Assembly: GCF_009729035.1 (NCBI RefSeq)
Contig: NZ_CP045483.1
Location: 1,138,001-1,202,000, forward strand
Origin: Stygiolobus azoricus
Lineage (GTDB): Archaea > Thermoproteota > Thermoprotei_A > Sulfolobales > Sulfolobaceae
Direction: 5' to 3'
DNA: 64,000 nt
The notes below the pieces were generated by a model that searched no databases, had not been told where the DNA came from, and saw nothing but the letters and a program-made list of their open reading frames with translations. A program made the translations under genes and the position numbers. Shown here piece by piece: positions 63,695 through 64,000 of this stretch; position 1 is the first letter of the stretch; each line of letters opens with the position of its first letter.

Positions 63695-64000
63695 CTTTCA
63701 GTTCTTCCTTATTTCGACGCAAGGAGATATTTCATATAAAATTCTTGACTTATCTTTCAGTTCTTCCTTATTTCGACATTTTGGTCAAAGATAACAAATG
63801 TCTTGTGGATGTCTTTCAGTTCTTCCTTATTTCGACTTCTTTCTAAGCGTTTTTCCGCTACGTGGTTTTAATTCTTTCAGTTCTTCCTTATTTCGACCGG
63901 TTCTGGAGCTACAAGGCACGCAGGAGAATAACTTTCAGTTCTTCCTTATTTCGACAGAGAGAGTGAGTTGGTATGAAAAGAGAAAAGTTCTTTCAGTTCT
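63695..64000 (-). CRISPR. CRISPR array 2, six repeats to the window edge
   Basis: The same 24-nt repeat occurs at 63695, 63754, 63813, 63874, 63932 and (cut by the edge) 63990, with five complete spacers of 34-37 nt. Repeat sequence and orientation equal those of array 1, so both use one processing and effector machinery, and the left end is the old, trailer end. Spacer 3 shares 17 nt with a spacer in array 1. The leader lies beyond the right edge. Confidence 0.97.

Overview
The window reads as chromosome of a thermoacidophilic crenarchaeon, most likely Sulfolobales. The grounds are an AT-rich background, TATA-box promoters with almost no leader, a DUF3211 gene, a four-gene pyruvate:ferredoxin oxidoreductase operon, HerA- and Arch_ATPase-type proteins, and 24-nt CRISPR repeats whose crRNA-strand 3' end is GAAAG. 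This is inference; no rRNA or tRNA gene was seen.

Layout. 1-5.2 kb: a HerA-like ATPase running off the left edge, then a decaying stretch (amber-interrupted regulator, 5'-truncated [NiFe] hydrogenase large subunit, fragmented YyaL-like protein). 5.3-20.2 kb: a hydrogenase locus. It has a compact small subunit and large subunit on the minus strand, the maturation genes hypF, hypE, hypC and hypD, an M52 protease, and unusual paralogues that have lost key residues (an HdrB-like protein without cluster cysteines, an M52-like protein without its ligands, a HypC-like protein without Cys2). No hypB or classical hypA is visible. 20.4-42.2 kb: chromosomal genes: ClC transporter, Arch_ATPase, porCDAB, DUF1028, Ldh2-type dehydrogenase, acylaminoacyl-peptidase-like protein, pirin, TPR kinase, peroxiredoxin, class III aminotransferase, a frameshifted WrbA and a PadR-ABC export operon. 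At 31.95 kb sits a stand-alone predicted CARF-PIN ribonuclease.

42.3-64 kb is a defence region. A 35-repeat CRISPR array, read on the minus strand, contains eight identical consecutive spacers. Its leader side abuts a visibly GC-richer block (about 44.9-58.95 kb) that looks horizontally acquired. The block carries a decayed CARF gene, a Csx1-like CARF protein without an RX4-6H motif, and a tight minus-strand operon: small acidic protein, DUF1156 DNA methyltransferase, DUF499 ATPase, a small protein, an SNF2 helicase with a C-terminal DUF3883-like nuclease domain, and an RNase J-like beta-CASP metallo-beta-lactamase. To its right the DNA is AT-rich again: a CorA-like membrane protein lacking GMN, a C2H2 zinc-finger gene, a two-repeat mini-CRISPR in opposite orientation, transposon and nucleotidyltransferase remnants enclosed by a 103-bp inverted repeat, a truncated Csx10-like gene, a Csm3-like Cas7 gene, and the start of a second CRISPR array.

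Working model: the hydrogenase genes form one uptake or redox module with its own maturation set. The right third combines CRISPR, cyclic-oligonucleotide signalling proteins (CARF-PIN, Csx1-like, possibly CorA) and a DUF499-DUF1156-helicase-nuclease system related in composition to DISARM/BREX-type modification-based defence. Several defence parts are truncated, which points to rapid turnover.
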